Source: Clostridia bacterium
GTDB lineage: Bacteria > Bacillota > Clostridia > Christensenellales > Borkfalkiaceae
Direction of reading: 5' to 3'
Length of the DNA stretch: 64,000 bases
Assembly: GCA_017467275.1 (NCBI GenBank)
Contig: JAFTSN010000001.1
Location: forward strand, 124,001 to 188,000
A program made the translations under genes and the position numbers. The notes beneath the pieces are model-generated. The model did not search any database. It was not told the DNA's origin and saw only the letters and a program-made list of their open reading frames with translations. This document shows positions 8,074 through 18,373 of the stretch, piece by piece (position 1 is the first letter of the stretch; each line of letters starts with the position of its first letter).

Positions 8074-11000
8074 TTACGCCAAGGAAATTCTGTCCGAAAC
8101 CGAACGGACGAACAGCCCTCTCTCCTCGCCCAGGGAAATACAATCATTCACGTAGGAAACAAAACGCTCGCTTGGCCGCAAGAGCTTAAAGAGATTGGCA
8201 ATTATGATCATGATTTCGTCCATATACAGCGCGACCTTATCCTCGAGCGCACCGCGCACGAGCGCGATAATCTCATAGGGCGTGTAGTCCGTTTCGTGCT
8301 TTCTCAAAGGCTCTCCGTTCTCCACGCGGTAACGCTCGAAAGAAATGACCTTGTCCGTCTTACGGTAGAACGCCTCGCCCAAAAGCTTTTCATACTTAAA
8401 GCCGCAGAGAGCGACGAGCGCCTGCATACGGGCATCGATCTTACTGCCGTATTTTAAGATCCCCAAGCTCGAAAGACATCTCTTAACGAGGAATGAATAG
8501 GAAATGGGTTCCTCTGCCGCCACAATTGCTTTCAGTCTCGAAAGAATATCCGCATCGTTCTCGCCCGAAAGGACGTAAGCCGCGTTCTCAAAGCGTTGGG
8601 TAAGCACCGCCGCCTTATACGGCTTCTTGCCGCGGTTGAGCCATGCCCCGCCTTTCTTATCCGAGCCCGTGAGCTTATCCAAAAGGTCCTTTACCCGCTT
8701 GATCTCGCGCTTGGGATTATTATAATAATTGACCGAATACACCCTCGTCACGTTCCAATTATTGCGCTTTAAGGTCTGTATCTGGAGTACGTTACGGTCC
8801 TTAACGGAGAATTTCTCCGTGCCGTCGCACATGATGGCAAGGATATATTTGTGTTTATTCTTGGGATCGAGCACCGCAACGTCGATCTTGAAGTCGGACA
8901 CGCCCACGTCGTAGCGGCAATCGTAGCCATAAGAGGAAAGCTCCTCCGCGATATATTTTCCGATGCCCGCTTTCTTCTCCATGAGATTCTCGGAGGAAAT
9001 TGCGAGCGTCGTTCTGCCTTTCTCGGCAAACTCGAGAAACGCCTTTAAGCCCGCAACCCCTTTCGAGCCCGTCTTAGAAAGATCGATCATGCCGCCCGTC
9101 ATGGACGAGAAAATGACCATTTCCTCACGCGCGCGGGAAACCGCGACGTTCAGTCTTCGCCAACCGCCCGCCTGATTTAAAGGACCGAAATTCAACGAAA
9201 CCCTGCCCAATCTGTCAGGTCCGTAGCAGACGGAGAAGAACACGACGTCCCGCTCGTCCCCCTGCACGTTTTCAAGATTCTTAATAAAGAGAGGCTCCTC
9301 GCGATCGTAGGCAATCGCTTCGAGACGGCGTTCGGAGATTGCCGCCGTGAGCTTGCGCTCGATATAATCCTTTTGCGCCGAGCTGAAAGTAACCACGCCC
9401 ATGCTGGATTTTCGCAAGGCGGGATCGCTCAAACGACGCACGACCTCTGCGACAAGCGCGTCCCCCTCCGCTTTATTGCGTTTGGTTAAACCGCGGTCGT
9501 AAACGCCATCCTCAACAAGCACGAATTTTACGCGGCTGTCGGGTGCGTCGGGCGACGGGAAGGTGCAGAGCTTGTTCCCGTAATACATAACGTTGGAAAA
9601 GGCAATCAAGCTCTCGTGCTTGCTTCGATAATGCCAGCTTAAATGTCTGCTCGGAATCCCGAGGGCAAGACAATCGTCCAGAACGCTTTCCATATCCTCG
9701 TTTTCGAGATTGTCCTCGTCCACGTAGTTTGCATTGAAGAATGCTGTGGGCGGGAGTTGCTTGGGATCCCCCACGACGATTGCACTCTTTGCTCTTGCCA
9801 ACGAGCCGATTGCCTCCGCAGTCGGCATCTGCGACGCTTCGTCAAAGACGACGATATCAAACATGCCGCTATCCGCCTGCAAATACTGTGCAACAGTGAT
9901 CGGGCTCATGAGCATACAGGGACACAAAACTTTAAGAAGCTCGGGAATTTCCGCAAAGAATTTACGTATTCCCATGCCGCGCAGATTGGTTTTCGTCAAC
10001 CGTCTAAACGCGGCGAGCTCGAGGCTCAAGCTTCCCTCGTCCGCTTCGCTCGGAAGTCGCGTAAGAAGCCCGAAACGGATCTTTTCACGGGTAAGCTTCG
10101 TAAACTCGTCGAGCGCCAGGCGCAGAGACTCCGTGCCGTCCTCTTGCATCGTCGCGGAAAAACGGGAAAGCACGGGATCGAGCGGGATATTCGTCTGCAA
10201 GAAATTTTTATAGATATTCTTTTCAAAGCTCGCAATGATATTTTCGCCCGAAACAGCGCCGCTCTCGAGCGCGTCCGTGATAAAGGTCAACCCCGCACAG
10301 TCCAACCGTTCCGCAGTTGCACGGTACATACACCAATTCGCAAGCATGTCGATATTATCGATGAGCGCGCCCGCCTTGGAGGTGTAATAGTCGAGAATTT
10401 CCTCCTCGGGCACGCGGCTTCTCTCCCCTTTCGTGATCTCCAAGAAACTGTCCTCGGCGGCGCGGAAGCTGTCCACCGAGCTAATAAGCCCTTGCAGAAC
10501 GGGTGCAGTGTAGCCGTTTGCCGCGCGCAAGCACATACTGTTGAAGCTATCGGGGTTATAGTCCATAAACACCGAGGCGCAAAGGCGGTGAAGCGCATAG
10601 AGCTCCGTGAGGAAATTTTTCCTAGCTTCAAAATAATCCACCCGCCCGAACGCGGACGTAAACCGACGGGAAAGCGCGGTGTTCGTGCGGATCGTCTCCA
10701 TGGCGGCATAGATCTCATACACGCATTCCAAATATTTGACTGCGTCCTCCTCCCGCCATTCGCTCCTACACTGCTTCATGAGCCGCTTGGCAATCGTCGC
10801 CGCCGTCTTATCCGAAAGATAGTCCGAGCGGTTTAAATCCAACCATGCCCCCAATGCACGATACTCCTTGCTCGCATCGATGAGCTTTTTAAAGTGTCTA
10901 TCATAGTAGTCGAGACAGCTATCCAACCGCCTGTTGGCGTTAAAGAATGCGTAGAACTCTTCTTCCTTTTCGCGATAGTATTTATTGAGCGTCCCACCCA

Positions 11001-13746
11001 AGAGCAGATTGACGATCTCATAGAGCGAATCAAGCTTTTTCCGCGTGAAAGAACTGATCTTCTGACGGTAGAGCTCCAAAAAGAGCGCGATATAGTTTTT
11101 AAGGTGCTTGATCTCGACGATCATGACCTCCGACGAGCAATATACTCCGTCCCGTTTATCGAGGGTATATTCGGTGAGATTGACGTTAGAGAAGGGAGAA
11201 TTATAAACGCCGCCGCATTCCTTTGCCGCCGAAGCCGCCTGCACCATCATGGTCTCGTACGCCTCGATCTTCTCCTTGGTGAGACTGTCATAGAAGGTGC
11301 TTTCGATATTCATAACGTCGGGGGCGTTCTTGTTCTTTAAACAGATCAAAAGCGCCTCGTAGACGGAAACGCCTAAACGGCGTTTTTTATGAAGCGCGAC
11401 AAGCGGATCGGACAGGTCCTTTTTCAGCCGTTCGATATTTTCCGCCTTATCCGCCAGCGCAATGCCCTCCGCACTACCTGCAAGAGAAAGCGTGGAATTG
11501 AGTTTTTGCAAAAGCTCGGATTTACTCGCCTTTCCCGAATGAAGCTCCAAGCAGAAATCCCCAAGCCCAATCCCGTCGAGACGCTTTTTCACGACGGAGA
11601 GCGCCGCTTGCTTTTCCGCGACGAATAATATCCGCTTCCCGTCGTTTAAGGCATTGGCGATGATGTTTGTAATCGTTTGACTCTTGCCCGTTCCGGGAGG
11701 CCCGTGCAAAACAAAGCTCTTGCCCGTCCGAGAGAGCGCAATCGCCTCCCATTGCGAGGAATCGGCAGGTAAGGGCAACAGCGTATCGAGCAAAGACGCC
11801 TCGTCCTCTTTAAGCGCAAGCTCCTCCCCCTCGTTCAGTTCCGAACGGTTATGAAGCAAAGAGGAAATGAGCGCATTCTTGGAGAACTCGCCAATGTTGT
11901 TTCTGACGTCCTGCCACATTTGATATCGCGTGAAAGAAAACGCCGAAAGATAGATGTCGTCAAAAACCTCCCAACCCTTCATATTGACCACTTCCATGCG
12001 GATCATGGCAAGAATTTCGGAGATCTTGAGCCCGTGCAATGCAGCGTCGAGCCCGCGAACGTCGATATTAAATTCCTGTTTCAAAAACTCAAGCAGGGTG
12101 GAATTGACGGAAAATTCGTCGTCGGAAGCGGCAATCTCATACCCCGCACCCCCTTTCGCCCGCTTGAGCGAAACAGGCTGCAAAACGAGCGGCGCAAATT
12201 TTTCTCCGCCATCCTCGCGAGAATACCATTTGAGAAAACCCAGCGCAAGATAGAGAATTTTTGTGCCCGACTCCTCGTCTGCTTCCTTGTTTTTGCGAAT
12301 AAGGCGGGTAACCGTCTCGCCAAACTTCGTCTCGTCGGCAAAGCACCGCATTCTGCCGCCGTTAATTTCGAGCGAAACGAGCTCTCTTGCAGTCTTCAGC
12401 TCCCCGCTCAATCCGAAAGGCACCCTCTTTAAGGGAAATGAAGAGAACGCGGCACGCTCCGCAGATAAGCTCATGCTCTCCTTTTCCGAAAGTGCCGAAA
12501 GGGTCTCGTCCGCGTCCGAAGATAAGACGTGCAGGGACATTTTATCGGGCTCGAAATTGAGAAGCGTATTTTTCAAAGACAGATCGAGCAGACGGCGCTC
12601 CCACTGCTTGTTTTTCGTCTGCTTCCCTTCTAGACTCAATTTTTTTCGCTCGGTCAGCTTTTTCGGCGCGGCGTCGGGCGCACTCGCTTCTTCAGAGAGA
12701 ATCTCGTATCCCTTCAGGCTCCGTGCACGCAAAGGCAAAGGCAAGATTTTCCCTATTCTCGAACGGCGTATATCGACGTATTTATCATAATAGCTCCCCT
12801 CTGCCAGCTTCTGCTTAAAGTGCGTCTCTGAGGTGGAATACGCAACGTTCTTGTCCGAGAACAGGTCGTCAATATCAAAACAGCTTAAATTGTTGATCCC
12901 ATCCGAAATATACTTGCCGAGGCGAGCGGTATCGTCGGAAACAGCGTCGATAAAACAGCTTTCATACAGCCAAACGCCGCAGGTGATCTCCCTTTCTCCG
13001 AAAATGAGGACGGGATGTAAGGACATGCTTTCAAGCGTTGCAGCAAAAAGCAGCGCAAGCTCCAAACGGCTCGCCCGCCGCTCACTCAACAGCTTAACGC
13101 CCGCCCCCGCCTCCACGGGCTCGGAAATATTCGCCTCCTTCCTTTCAAACGCATAACGGCGCACGCAAGCAAAGAGCGCCGCCGCCGTACGACGGACGGT
13201 ATTTTTGTCGTTTCCTTCGTAGCCGACGGCGTCCGTTTTCACGTCCCATTTTTTAAGCTGGGCGGCAATCTCCGTCTGCAAACGGCTACAATCCGCTAAA
13301 CGGGGTCGGACAAAGGACGCCAATAATTCAAGGTTTCCGCCCGTCCCTTGCCAATAGTCAAATGGCAGAGCCGCCGTCACGACCCTTTCCGTCGCAATCA
13401 CAGTTTTTTCCCGCTTTAATTCGACGGTGATCGTCTCTTCGGCAATCTCCTCGGCGTTCATAAAATAGAGGGGAGAAAGAATATTTCCAAGCTCCACCTC
13501 CACCGCACTTTCAAACGGAATCTCGCCCAACGGCATATCCGTGGGCACAACAAGTCCGTTTTCGCTATAAATTGAGAGCGTGAGTCCGTCTACGACGTCC
13601 GCACCCGCATTTTTGACTTTAAGGGAAAGGAATAGCGGATTTTTCACGTAATAATCGGCATAAGAAACAGCCGTCTGCACAACGGCTTCGAGAGATAAAA
13701 ACTCGTCTTTTTTGTTTTTTGCTGCCATAATTTCCTCCCCTTCCAA
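8074..13746 (-). CDS. giant DUF4011-type superfamily 1 helicase with C-terminal Vsr-like and DUF3320 domains
   Basis: This 1890-residue protein has an N-terminal beta-rich region, a DUF4011-like motif at about 382 (RRLLDLSLKNTLLNF), Walker A GPPGTGKSQT at about 680, a Walker B/DEAD-type motif VVFDEASQMP at about 1300 and helicase motif VI LNVAVSRARE at about 1530. A Vsr/MTES_1575-like nuclease domain lies at about 1610-1690 (VGVSDFKIDVAVLDP, IMCDG, NNWNVTRVYS) and a DUF3320-like tail from about 1743. Relatives are large helicase-nuclease proteins often found in defence or accessory regions. The family usually has ECDG where this copy has MCDG, so the nuclease may be inactive. It has its own promoter and leads the comEC-holA-cdaA unit. 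The biological role is unknown; defence or DNA processing is inference. Confidence 0.85.
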   Translation of the reverse strand: MEGEEIMAAKNKKDEFLSLEAVVQTAVSYADYYVKNPLFLSLKVKNAGADVVDGLTLSIYSENGLVVPTDMPLGEIPFESAVEVELGNILSPLYFMNAEEIAEETITVELKREKTVIATERVVTAALPFDYWQGTGGNLELLASFVRPRLADCSRLQTEIAAQLKKWDVKTDAVGYEGNDKNTVRRTAAALFACVRRYAFERKEANISEPVEAGAGVKLLSERRASRLELALLFAATLESMSLHPVLIFGEREITCGVWLYESCFIDAVSDDTARLGKYISDGINNLSCFDIDDLFSDKNVAYSTSETHFKQKLAEGSYYDKYVDIRRSRIGKILPLPLRARSLKGYEILSEEASAPDAAPKKLTERKKLSLEGKQTKNKQWERRLLDLSLKNTLLNFEPDKMSLHVLSSDADETLSALSEKESMSLSAERAAFSSFPLKRVPFGLSGELKTARELVSLEINGGRMRCFADETKFGETVTRLIRKNKEADEESGTKILYLALGFLKWYSREDGGEKFAPLVLQPVSLKRAKGGAGYEIAASDDEFSVNSTLLEFLKQEFNIDVRGLDAALHGLKISEILAMIRMEVVNMKGWEVFDDIYLSAFSFTRYQMWQDVRNNIGEFSKNALISSLLHNRSELNEGEELALKEDEASLLDTLLPLPADSSQWEAIALSRTGKSFVLHGPPGTGKSQTITNIIANALNDGKRILFVAEKQAALSVVKKRLDGIGLGDFCLELHSGKASKSELLQKLNSTLSLAGSAEGIALADKAENIERLKKDLSDPLVALHKKRRLGVSVYEALLICLKNKNAPDVMNIESTFYDSLTKEKIEAYETMMVQAASAAKECGGVYNSPFSNVNLTEYTLDKRDGVYCSSEVMIVEIKHLKNYIALFLELYRQKISSFTRKKLDSLYEIVNLLLGGTLNKYYREKEEEFYAFFNANRRLDSCLDYYDRHFKKLIDASKEYRALGAWLDLNRSDYLSDKTAATIAKRLMKQCRSEWREEDAVKYLECVYEIYAAMETIRTNTALSRRFTSAFGRVDYFEARKNFLTELYALHRLCASVFMDYNPDSFNSMCLRAANGYTAPVLQGLISSVDSFRAAEDSFLEITKGERSRVPEEEILDYYTSKAGALIDNIDMLANWCMYRATAERLDCAGLTFITDALESGAVSGENIIASFEKNIYKNFLQTNIPLDPVLSRFSATMQEDGTESLRLALDEFTKLTREKIRFGLLTRLPSEADEGSLSLELAAFRRLTKTNLRGMGIRKFFAEIPELLKVLCPCMLMSPITVAQYLQADSGMFDIVVFDEASQMPTAEAIGSLARAKSAIVVGDPKQLPPTAFFNANYVDEDNLENEDMESVLDDCLALGIPSRHLSWHYRSKHESLIAFSNVMYYGNKLCTFPSPDAPDSRVKFVLVEDGVYDRGLTKRNKAEGDALVAEVVRRLSDPALRKSSMGVVTFSSAQKDYIERKLTAAISERRLEAIAYDREEPLFIKNLENVQGDERDVVFFSVCYGPDRLGRVSLNFGPLNQAGGWRRLNVAVSRAREEMVIFSSMTGGMIDLSKTGSKGVAGLKAFLEFAEKGRTTLAISSENLMEKKAGIGKYIAEELSSYGYDCRYDVGVSDFKIDVAVLDPKNKHKYILAIMCDGTEKFSVKDRNVLQIQTLKRNNWNVTRVYSVNYYNNPKREIKRVKDLLDKLTGSDKKGGAWLNRGKKPYKAAVLTQRFENAAYVLSGENDADILSRLKAIVAAEEPISYSFLVKRCLSSLGILKYGSKIDARMQALVALCGFKYEKLLGEAFYRKTDKVISFERYRVENGEPLRKHETDYTPYEIIALVRGALEDKVALYMDEIMIIIANLFKLLRPSERFVSYVNDCISLGEERGLFVRSVSDRISLA

Positions 13747-13876
13747 CAGTGGATTCCAATTCTTTTCTATTATATTAAGCCGAACCCGATTTTGCTTGGC
13801 GAATTTTGCGCCATCCAGCGTTAAAATCCTTAATAAACTCGACCGTATGATACTAACGACGAGCAGTAAAAAAGAG

Positions 13877-13948
13877 CCGTAAAGCCGCTTTTGAGGCGGG
13901 TTCGTTTTATTCCTTTATAGTATACAACATTTTCCTTTGAATTGTCAA
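13877..13948 (-). promoter_or_regulatory. helicase promoter with repeated promoter-leader element
   Basis: On the minus strand TTGACA (13943-13948) and TATACT (13919-13924) are separated by 18 bases. The -10 is followed directly by ATAAAGGAATAAAACGAA, a sequence repeated at 30378-30398 and 57473-57520. The last 48 bases (13877-13924) match the copy at 57473-57520 nearly throughout, including a small GCC-CAAAAGC-GGC hairpin. A T-run follows the hairpin about ten bases on, so weak attenuation is possible. A leader of roughly 170 bases separates this element from the helicase ATG. Confidence 0.75.
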
Positions 13949-14000
13949 GTGCCATGCGGGAAGCCGTTTGTTTTTTCTTGTCGCTTTCTGCAATAAAAAA

Positions 14001-14024
14001 CGCGCGAAATTTCTTCCACGCGCC
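14001..14024 (-). terminator. terminator after the nrnA-like gene
   Basis: Read on the minus strand, a short GC-only stem (GCGCG pairing with CGCGC around a loop of about 12 bases) is followed by TTTTTTATTG. It sits just beyond the stop of the DHH phosphoesterase gene and ahead of the helicase promoter, so it probably ends the rimP-nusA-infB operon. Confidence 0.6.
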
Positions 14025-14041
14025 TGTTTTTAAAATAAAGT

Positions 14042-15004
14042 TTACAGATACTGATAGACGGCATAGGTTAAGCGGTCGATCACTTCTTCTAGTTCGCCAA
14101 ACAGCATACATCCCGCAGCTCGGACGTGTCCACCGCCGCCAAAGGTGCCCGCGACGCCGTTTACGTCCGCATACGTTTTCGAGCGAAGCGAAATCTTATA
14201 CTGCCCCTTTTTAATTTCCATAATCGACGCGCTCACTTCAACCGTCTCCACCGTGAGCGGAAAGTCCACAAAGCCCTCCGTCATACCGACGTCCGCACCG
14301 AAGCGTTCCAGCGTTTCAAGTGGCAAGGTTATGATCGCAAGACGGTCGTCCAAAACATAGCGAATACGGTTCATGGTATGCGCGTATAATGCGGCACGCG
14401 CCTTTTTTTGCCGTTTAAAGAGATCGGAATTGAGCTTACCGACGTCCGCACCCGCTTTCACAAGCTTCGCTGCGATCAAAAAGGTTTCTTCCGTCACGTC
14501 ATCGTGGGAAAAGCTACCCGAATCGGTCAATAGTCCCATCATGAGATAATCCGCGATTTTTTGATCAAACGGCACCCCCATGGCTTCAATGAGCAGACAA
14601 ATGTTCATGGTGTTCGACGAACAGTCACGCACAAAATTATAGGTTGCATAGCGGGTGTTGGAAACGTGATGATCAATATTCACCGTCGTTTTCTTTTTAT
14701 TGGCAAGGCGGAAAGTCTCCGCAAGCGCACCCAGTCGCGCAACGTCCGCACAGTCCACTGCGACAAACAGCTCCGATGCAAGCTCGGGCTGTTTTTTAAA
14801 TTTTTCCACACCCCCGACAAAGGTTAAGTTGGAGGGAATATCCGTCTCGTCGCAAACCTCGTGAGGGATCCCCAGAATTTCCAACGCGCGGGAGAGCGCC
14901 AAGGAGCTGCCCACGGCGTCGCCGTCGGGGCGCATATGCGTGAAAACCGTCACACTCTTTGCCGATTTTATCAGCTTAGCAAGCTCCTCTATCGCCATGT
15001 TCAA
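14042..15004 (-). CDS. nrnA: DHH/DHHA1 phosphoesterase, NrnA-type oligoribonuclease/pAp phosphatase
   Basis: The 320-residue protein has the DHH signatures HMRPDGDAVGSSLAL (near 20-34), a central Asp (VAVDCAD), NIDHHVSNTRYA (near 112-123) and the DHHA1 glycine-rich GGGGHVRAAG near the end. NrnA degrades 2-5-mer RNA and 3'-phosphoadenosine 5'-phosphate with manganese. Last in the nusA-infB-rbfA operon is its usual place in Firmicutes, where truB and ribF often follow. Here those two genes lie 30 kb away behind pheT. The start lies 2 bases after the rbfA stop. Function by family is secure; the exact substrate preference is not. Confidence 0.9.
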   Translation of the reverse strand: MNMAIEELAKLIKSAKSVTVFTHMRPDGDAVGSSLALSRALEILGIPHEVCDETDIPSNLTFVGGVEKFKKQPELASELFVAVDCADVARLGALAETFRLANKKKTTVNIDHHVSNTRYATYNFVRDCSSNTMNICLLIEAMGVPFDQKIADYLMMGLLTDSGSFSHDDVTEETFLIAAKLVKAGADVGKLNSDLFKRQKKARAALYAHTMNRIRYVLDDRLAIITLPLETLERFGADVGMTEGFVDFPLTVETVEVSASIMEIKKGQYKISLRSKTYADVNGVAGTFGGGGHVRAAGCMLFGELEEVIDRLTYAVYQYL

Positions 15005-15006
15005 GG

Positions 15007-15393
15007 TTATTCCTCCTCGCCCTCGTCCTCCGCAGGGGCGTCTACGTGAATCTTCTTAAACAGCTCGTCCATCTTCGAGCCGTAAGCCATGCTCCCGTCC
15101 AACAGGAAGGTGAGAGCGGGCACAGTCCGCATACGCATGACTGCCGCAAGTTCTCGACGGATAAAGCCCGCGCTGTTTTGCAGGGCGTCGAACGTCTTTT
15201 GCTTTTCCGTCTCGTCCACCCCATAGATACTGACATAAATTTTCGCCGTTTTAAGATCGGGTGCGACGTCCGCCTCCGTCACGGAAATGAGTCCCTTTAA
15301 CTGAGGGACTCTATCCTTGAGTTTAGTGCGGATAATCTCGCTGATCTCCTTACGGTATTCGCCGTTTAAACGGGAGGTTCTCGAAACCTTCAT
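15007..15393 (-). CDS. rbfA: 30S ribosome-binding factor A
   Basis: RbfA is a small KH-fold protein that helps mature the 16S 5' end and the 30S subunit. The chosen start is ATG 15393 ([17 protein letters not shown]), which gives 128 residues, the normal size. An upstream in-frame start would add 28 residues that overlap infB and do not resemble the family. The ATG overlaps the infB stop as ATGA, showing translational coupling. Typical features are LKGLISVTEADVAPDLKTA and a Glu-rich tail. Confidence 0.93.
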   Translation of the reverse strand: MKVSRTSRLNGEYRKEISEIIRTKLKDRVPQLKGLISVTEADVAPDLKTAKIYVSIYGVDETEKQKTFDALQNSAGFIRRELAAVMRMRTVPALTFLLDGSMAYGSKMDELFKKIHVDAPAEDEGEEE

Positions 15394-18029
15394 ACCGCCT
15401 TGATCTCCTCCGTGATATAGCATTCGATAATATCGCCCACGCGAATCTCGTTGAAGCCGTCGATCGCGCAGCCACATTCAAAGCCGTAGTTGACTTCCTT
15501 GACGTCGTCCTTAAATCTCTTGAGCTGTTTCACACCGCCCTCGCAGATCAAAACGTCCTCACGATAGATACGAAGCTTCCCACCGCGAACAATCTTGCCG
15601 TCCGTGACGTAGCAACCCGCAATCGTGCCCACGCCCGTGATATTGAAGGTCTGACGGACCTCGCATTTGCCCGTGAGCGTTTCACGGAGCTTGGGCGCAA
15701 GCATACCCTTGAGCGCGGCTTCCATATCGTCGATAAGCTCATAGATAATACGATAGGAGCGAACGTCGACCTTGGAGGTCTCGGCGAGCTTCTTCGCCTT
15801 GGTATCGGGACGGACGTTAAAGCCGATGATAATCGCATTCGCACTGTCGGCAAGCATGACGTCGCTCTCGTTGATCGCGCCCGCCGCGGCGTGAATGACT
15901 TTCACACGCACTTCTTCGTTCGTAAGCTTTTCAAGAGATTGACGGACCGCTTCCACACTCCCTTGCACGTCGGCTTTCACGATTAGGTTGAGGTTCTTGA
16001 TTTTGCCCTCTTCCACCTGCGCAAACACATCGTCGAGCGTGACGCGGCTCTGCTCCTTGATCATGCTTTCGCGTTCCTTGTTCTTACGCTCCTCCTGCAC
16101 CTGCTTCATGAGCGCCTGATCGACCGCCATGATGCTGTCGCCTGCGTTGGGAACGTCCTCAAGTCCTAAAACGGAGACCGCCATAGAGGGACCTGCCGCC
16201 TTGACGGCTCTGCCCTTGTCGTCGAACATCGCGCGGACTCTACCCATTGTCGTACCCGAAATGATATTGTCGCCCGTGTGGAGCGTACCGTTTTGCACAA
16301 TGATGCTCGCAACGGGACCCTTGCCCTTATCGAGCTTGGCTTCAATGATCGTGCCCTTTGCCTGACGGTCGGGATTCGCTTTAAGCTCCTGCATTTCGGC
16401 AACGAGGTTGACCGAATCGAGCAGATCGTCGATGCCCATGCCCGTCTTTGCCGAAACGGGAACGAGCATGGTGTCGCCGCCCCATTCCTCGGGCACGAGG
16501 TTGTGCTCCAAAAGCTCCTGCTTGACTCTGTCGGGGTTAATTTCGTTCTTATCCATCTTATTCATCGCAACGACGATAGGAACGTTCGCCGCCTTTGCGT
16601 GATTGATGGCTTCAACCGTCTGGGGCATAATACCGTCGTCCGCCGCAACGACGAGGATGACGATATCCGTGACCTGCGCGCCGCGAGCACGCATAGCCGT
16701 GAATGCCGCGTGACCGGGCGTGTCGATAAACGTGATCTGTTTGCCCTTTGCCGTGACCGTGTAAGCACCGATATTCTGCGTGATACCGCCCGCCTCTCCG
16801 CTCGTGACGGAGGTAGCGCGAATCTTATCGAGCAGGGAGGTTTTACCGTGGTCAACGTGTCCCATGACCGTGACAACGGGCGCGCGGGGAACGAGCTTGG
16901 AAACGTCCTCGTCCTCCACGACGTCCTTCAAAACGTCCTCTGCCGTCTTTTCGGGCTTGTATTCAAGATCGATCCCCAGATCAAGCGCAATCAACGCGGC
17001 ATTGTCATAGTCGATCGAATCGTTAATGCTCTTCATAATGCCCTCTTTAAAGAGGCGCTTGGAAATTTCCACCGCAGAAATACCCAGCTTTTCGGAAAGA
17101 ACCTTTAAGGGAATTTCCTGCGTGGTGACCACCGCGTGGTCGATCTTGACGGTCTGAATCTCCTGACGCTTCTGCTTCTTGGGCGTGCGGAGCTTTCTAT
17201 ATCCCGACTTATCCTCGTCGAAATCCTCCACCGTCATGCCCTGCTGACGCTGAAGCGTACGCTTGGAGACGGGCTTTTTCTCCACGTAGGTCTTATCAAA
17301 GGTCTTTTTCTTCGCGGGTGCGGAGAACTGTTTACCCTCGCGCTGAGGAATGGGTGCCGCCGCAACGCCTGCCGACGTGCGGGGTTTTCCTGCTGTGCCA
17401 ACGCCCGCGCGAGGCGCCGTTCTATCCCCTTGAGGACGGGCGGGTCTGTCTCCCTGCGGACGGGAACGGTAAGTTGAAGCGCCCGTTCCTGCGTTCATAT
17501 CCACGCCGGGCTTTGCGACGTAGACGCCCATTGCCTGACCGTTGTTGAAATATCTGGGAGCGCGCTTTTGCGGCGCAGCCGTAGTCGAAGGCGCAGCCGC
17601 AGGAGAAGCTACGGGCTCTACAGGCGTTTCGGGAGGGATCGCCTGCTCTTCCTTTACCTCTGTTTTTTCTTCCTTGACGGGCTCCGCGACGCTTTCCTCT
17701 GCCTTTTCTGCTATCGGCTCCTCTTTAGGCTCTACCTTTTTGGCTTTGGTCGCCTTTTTCGCGGCTTTTTCCGCTTCTTTCGCCGCCTTTTCCGCTTCTT
17801 CAGCCGCCGCTTTCTCCGCCGCCTCTTGCGCTTCACGCGCCGCTCTTTCGGCAGCCTCTGCTTCCGCTCTCTCCGCTTCCTCTCTCAGGATAGCGGCTTC
17901 GCGTTCCTTTTCGGCTTCAATCACGGAAAGCTTCTTTAAAACGTCCGACAGCATTTTCTCTGTGGACGAAAGACGTTTTTGCAAGCCGCCGAGCTTATCT
18001 TCGCCCAACAGCTTGGTTACGTTTTCCAC
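15390..18029 (-). CDS. infB: translation initiation factor IF-2
   Basis: IF-2 is the GTPase that brings initiator tRNA to the 30S subunit. The N-terminal third is a charged Ala/Glu/Lys-rich segment, then an Arg/Pro/Gly-rich linker with [12 protein letters not shown]-type repeats, an IF2_N helix region near 310-350 and the G domain. G motifs are intact: [17 protein letters not shown] and NKMD. Domains II-IV follow. The frame is 879 residues from GTG 18029, but that GTG has no ribosome site. In-frame ATT 18050, with GGGAGGAG 14 bases further upstream, is another candidate start and would add seven residues. The gene follows ylxQ closely and overlaps rbfA. Confidence 0.95.
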   Translation of the reverse strand: MENVTKLLGEDKLGGLQKRLSSTEKMLSDVLKKLSVIEAEKEREAAILREEAERAEAEAAERAAREAQEAAEKAAAEEAEKAAKEAEKAAKKATKAKKVEPKEEPIAEKAEESVAEPVKEEKTEVKEEQAIPPETPVEPVASPAAAPSTTAAPQKRAPRYFNNGQAMGVYVAKPGVDMNAGTGASTYRSRPQGDRPARPQGDRTAPRAGVGTAGKPRTSAGVAAAPIPQREGKQFSAPAKKKTFDKTYVEKKPVSKRTLQRQQGMTVEDFDEDKSGYRKLRTPKKQKRQEIQTVKIDHAVVTTQEIPLKVLSEKLGISAVEISKRLFKEGIMKSINDSIDYDNAALIALDLGIDLEYKPEKTAEDVLKDVVEDEDVSKLVPRAPVVTVMGHVDHGKTSLLDKIRATSVTSGEAGGITQNIGAYTVTAKGKQITFIDTPGHAAFTAMRARGAQVTDIVILVVAADDGIMPQTVEAINHAKAANVPIVVAMNKMDKNEINPDRVKQELLEHNLVPEEWGGDTMLVPVSAKTGMGIDDLLDSVNLVAEMQELKANPDRQAKGTIIEAKLDKGKGPVASIIVQNGTLHTGDNIISGTTMGRVRAMFDDKGRAVKAAGPSMAVSVLGLEDVPNAGDSIMAVDQALMKQVQEERKNKERESMIKEQSRVTLDDVFAQVEEGKIKNLNLIVKADVQGSVEAVRQSLEKLTNEEVRVKVIHAAAGAINESDVMLADSANAIIIGFNVRPDTKAKKLAETSKVDVRSYRIIYELIDDMEAALKGMLAPKLRETLTGKCEVRQTFNITGVGTIAGCYVTDGKIVRGGKLRIYREDVLICEGGVKQLKRFKDDVKEVNYGFECGCAIDGFNEIRVGDIIECYITEEIKAV

Positions 18030-18054
18030 ATATTCGTATTTCTTTGCAATAAAT

Positions 18055-18372
18055 TCAGTTCTCTCCTCCCGAATATATTTTAAATTGCGCGTCGCAAGCG
18101 GCTTCGGATAAAATCGCCGCCGCGAGATTTGGTTCTTTAACAGCCGCCGCCTTGACCGCAGGGCGGTCGATTAGCTCGCCGAGAACACCGTCGCCCGTGA
18201 ACACGAGCGGACACCCCAGCCGTTCCCGATTAGAAAAAAGCTGCTTCCTCGAACTATCCCCAATCGCGCCGTCCGCAATCAACAGAGCAACGCCCTTTCT
18301 TTGCTTCTCTATATTATCCACACCGAACACGAGCTTGCCCGAGCGGATACAAAAACCGAGATAGGTTTTCAT
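18055..18372 (-). CDS. ylxQ: L7Ae/L30e-family RNA-binding protein YlxQ
   Basis: This is a 105-residue protein of the L7Ae/L30e fold that sits between ylxR and infB in many Firmicutes. MKTYLGFCIRSGKLVFGVDNIE is the typical start, with the RNA-binding GK segment, then ALLIADGAIGDSSRKQL and VKEPNLAAAIL. I chose ATG 18372 because the earlier in-frame start would overlap ylxR and add 19 non-homologous residues. Members bind kink-turn RNA, but the cellular target of YlxQ is not established. Confidence 0.88.
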   Translation of the reverse strand: MKTYLGFCIRSGKLVFGVDNIEKQRKGVALLIADGAIGDSSRKQLFSNRERLGCPLVFTGDGVLGELIDRPAVKAAAVKEPNLAAAILSEAACDAQFKIYSGGEN

Positions 18373-18373
18373 T

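Noticed and set aside
9643-10836. Plus-strand 397-codon open frame opposite the giant helicase
   Set aside because: It is a shadow of the helicase frame; no motifs or ribosome site support it.
17542-18111. Ala/Ser-rich plus-strand frame opposite infB
   Set aside because: It arises from the Ala/Glu/Lys repeats in the N-terminal part of IF-2 read on the other strand.
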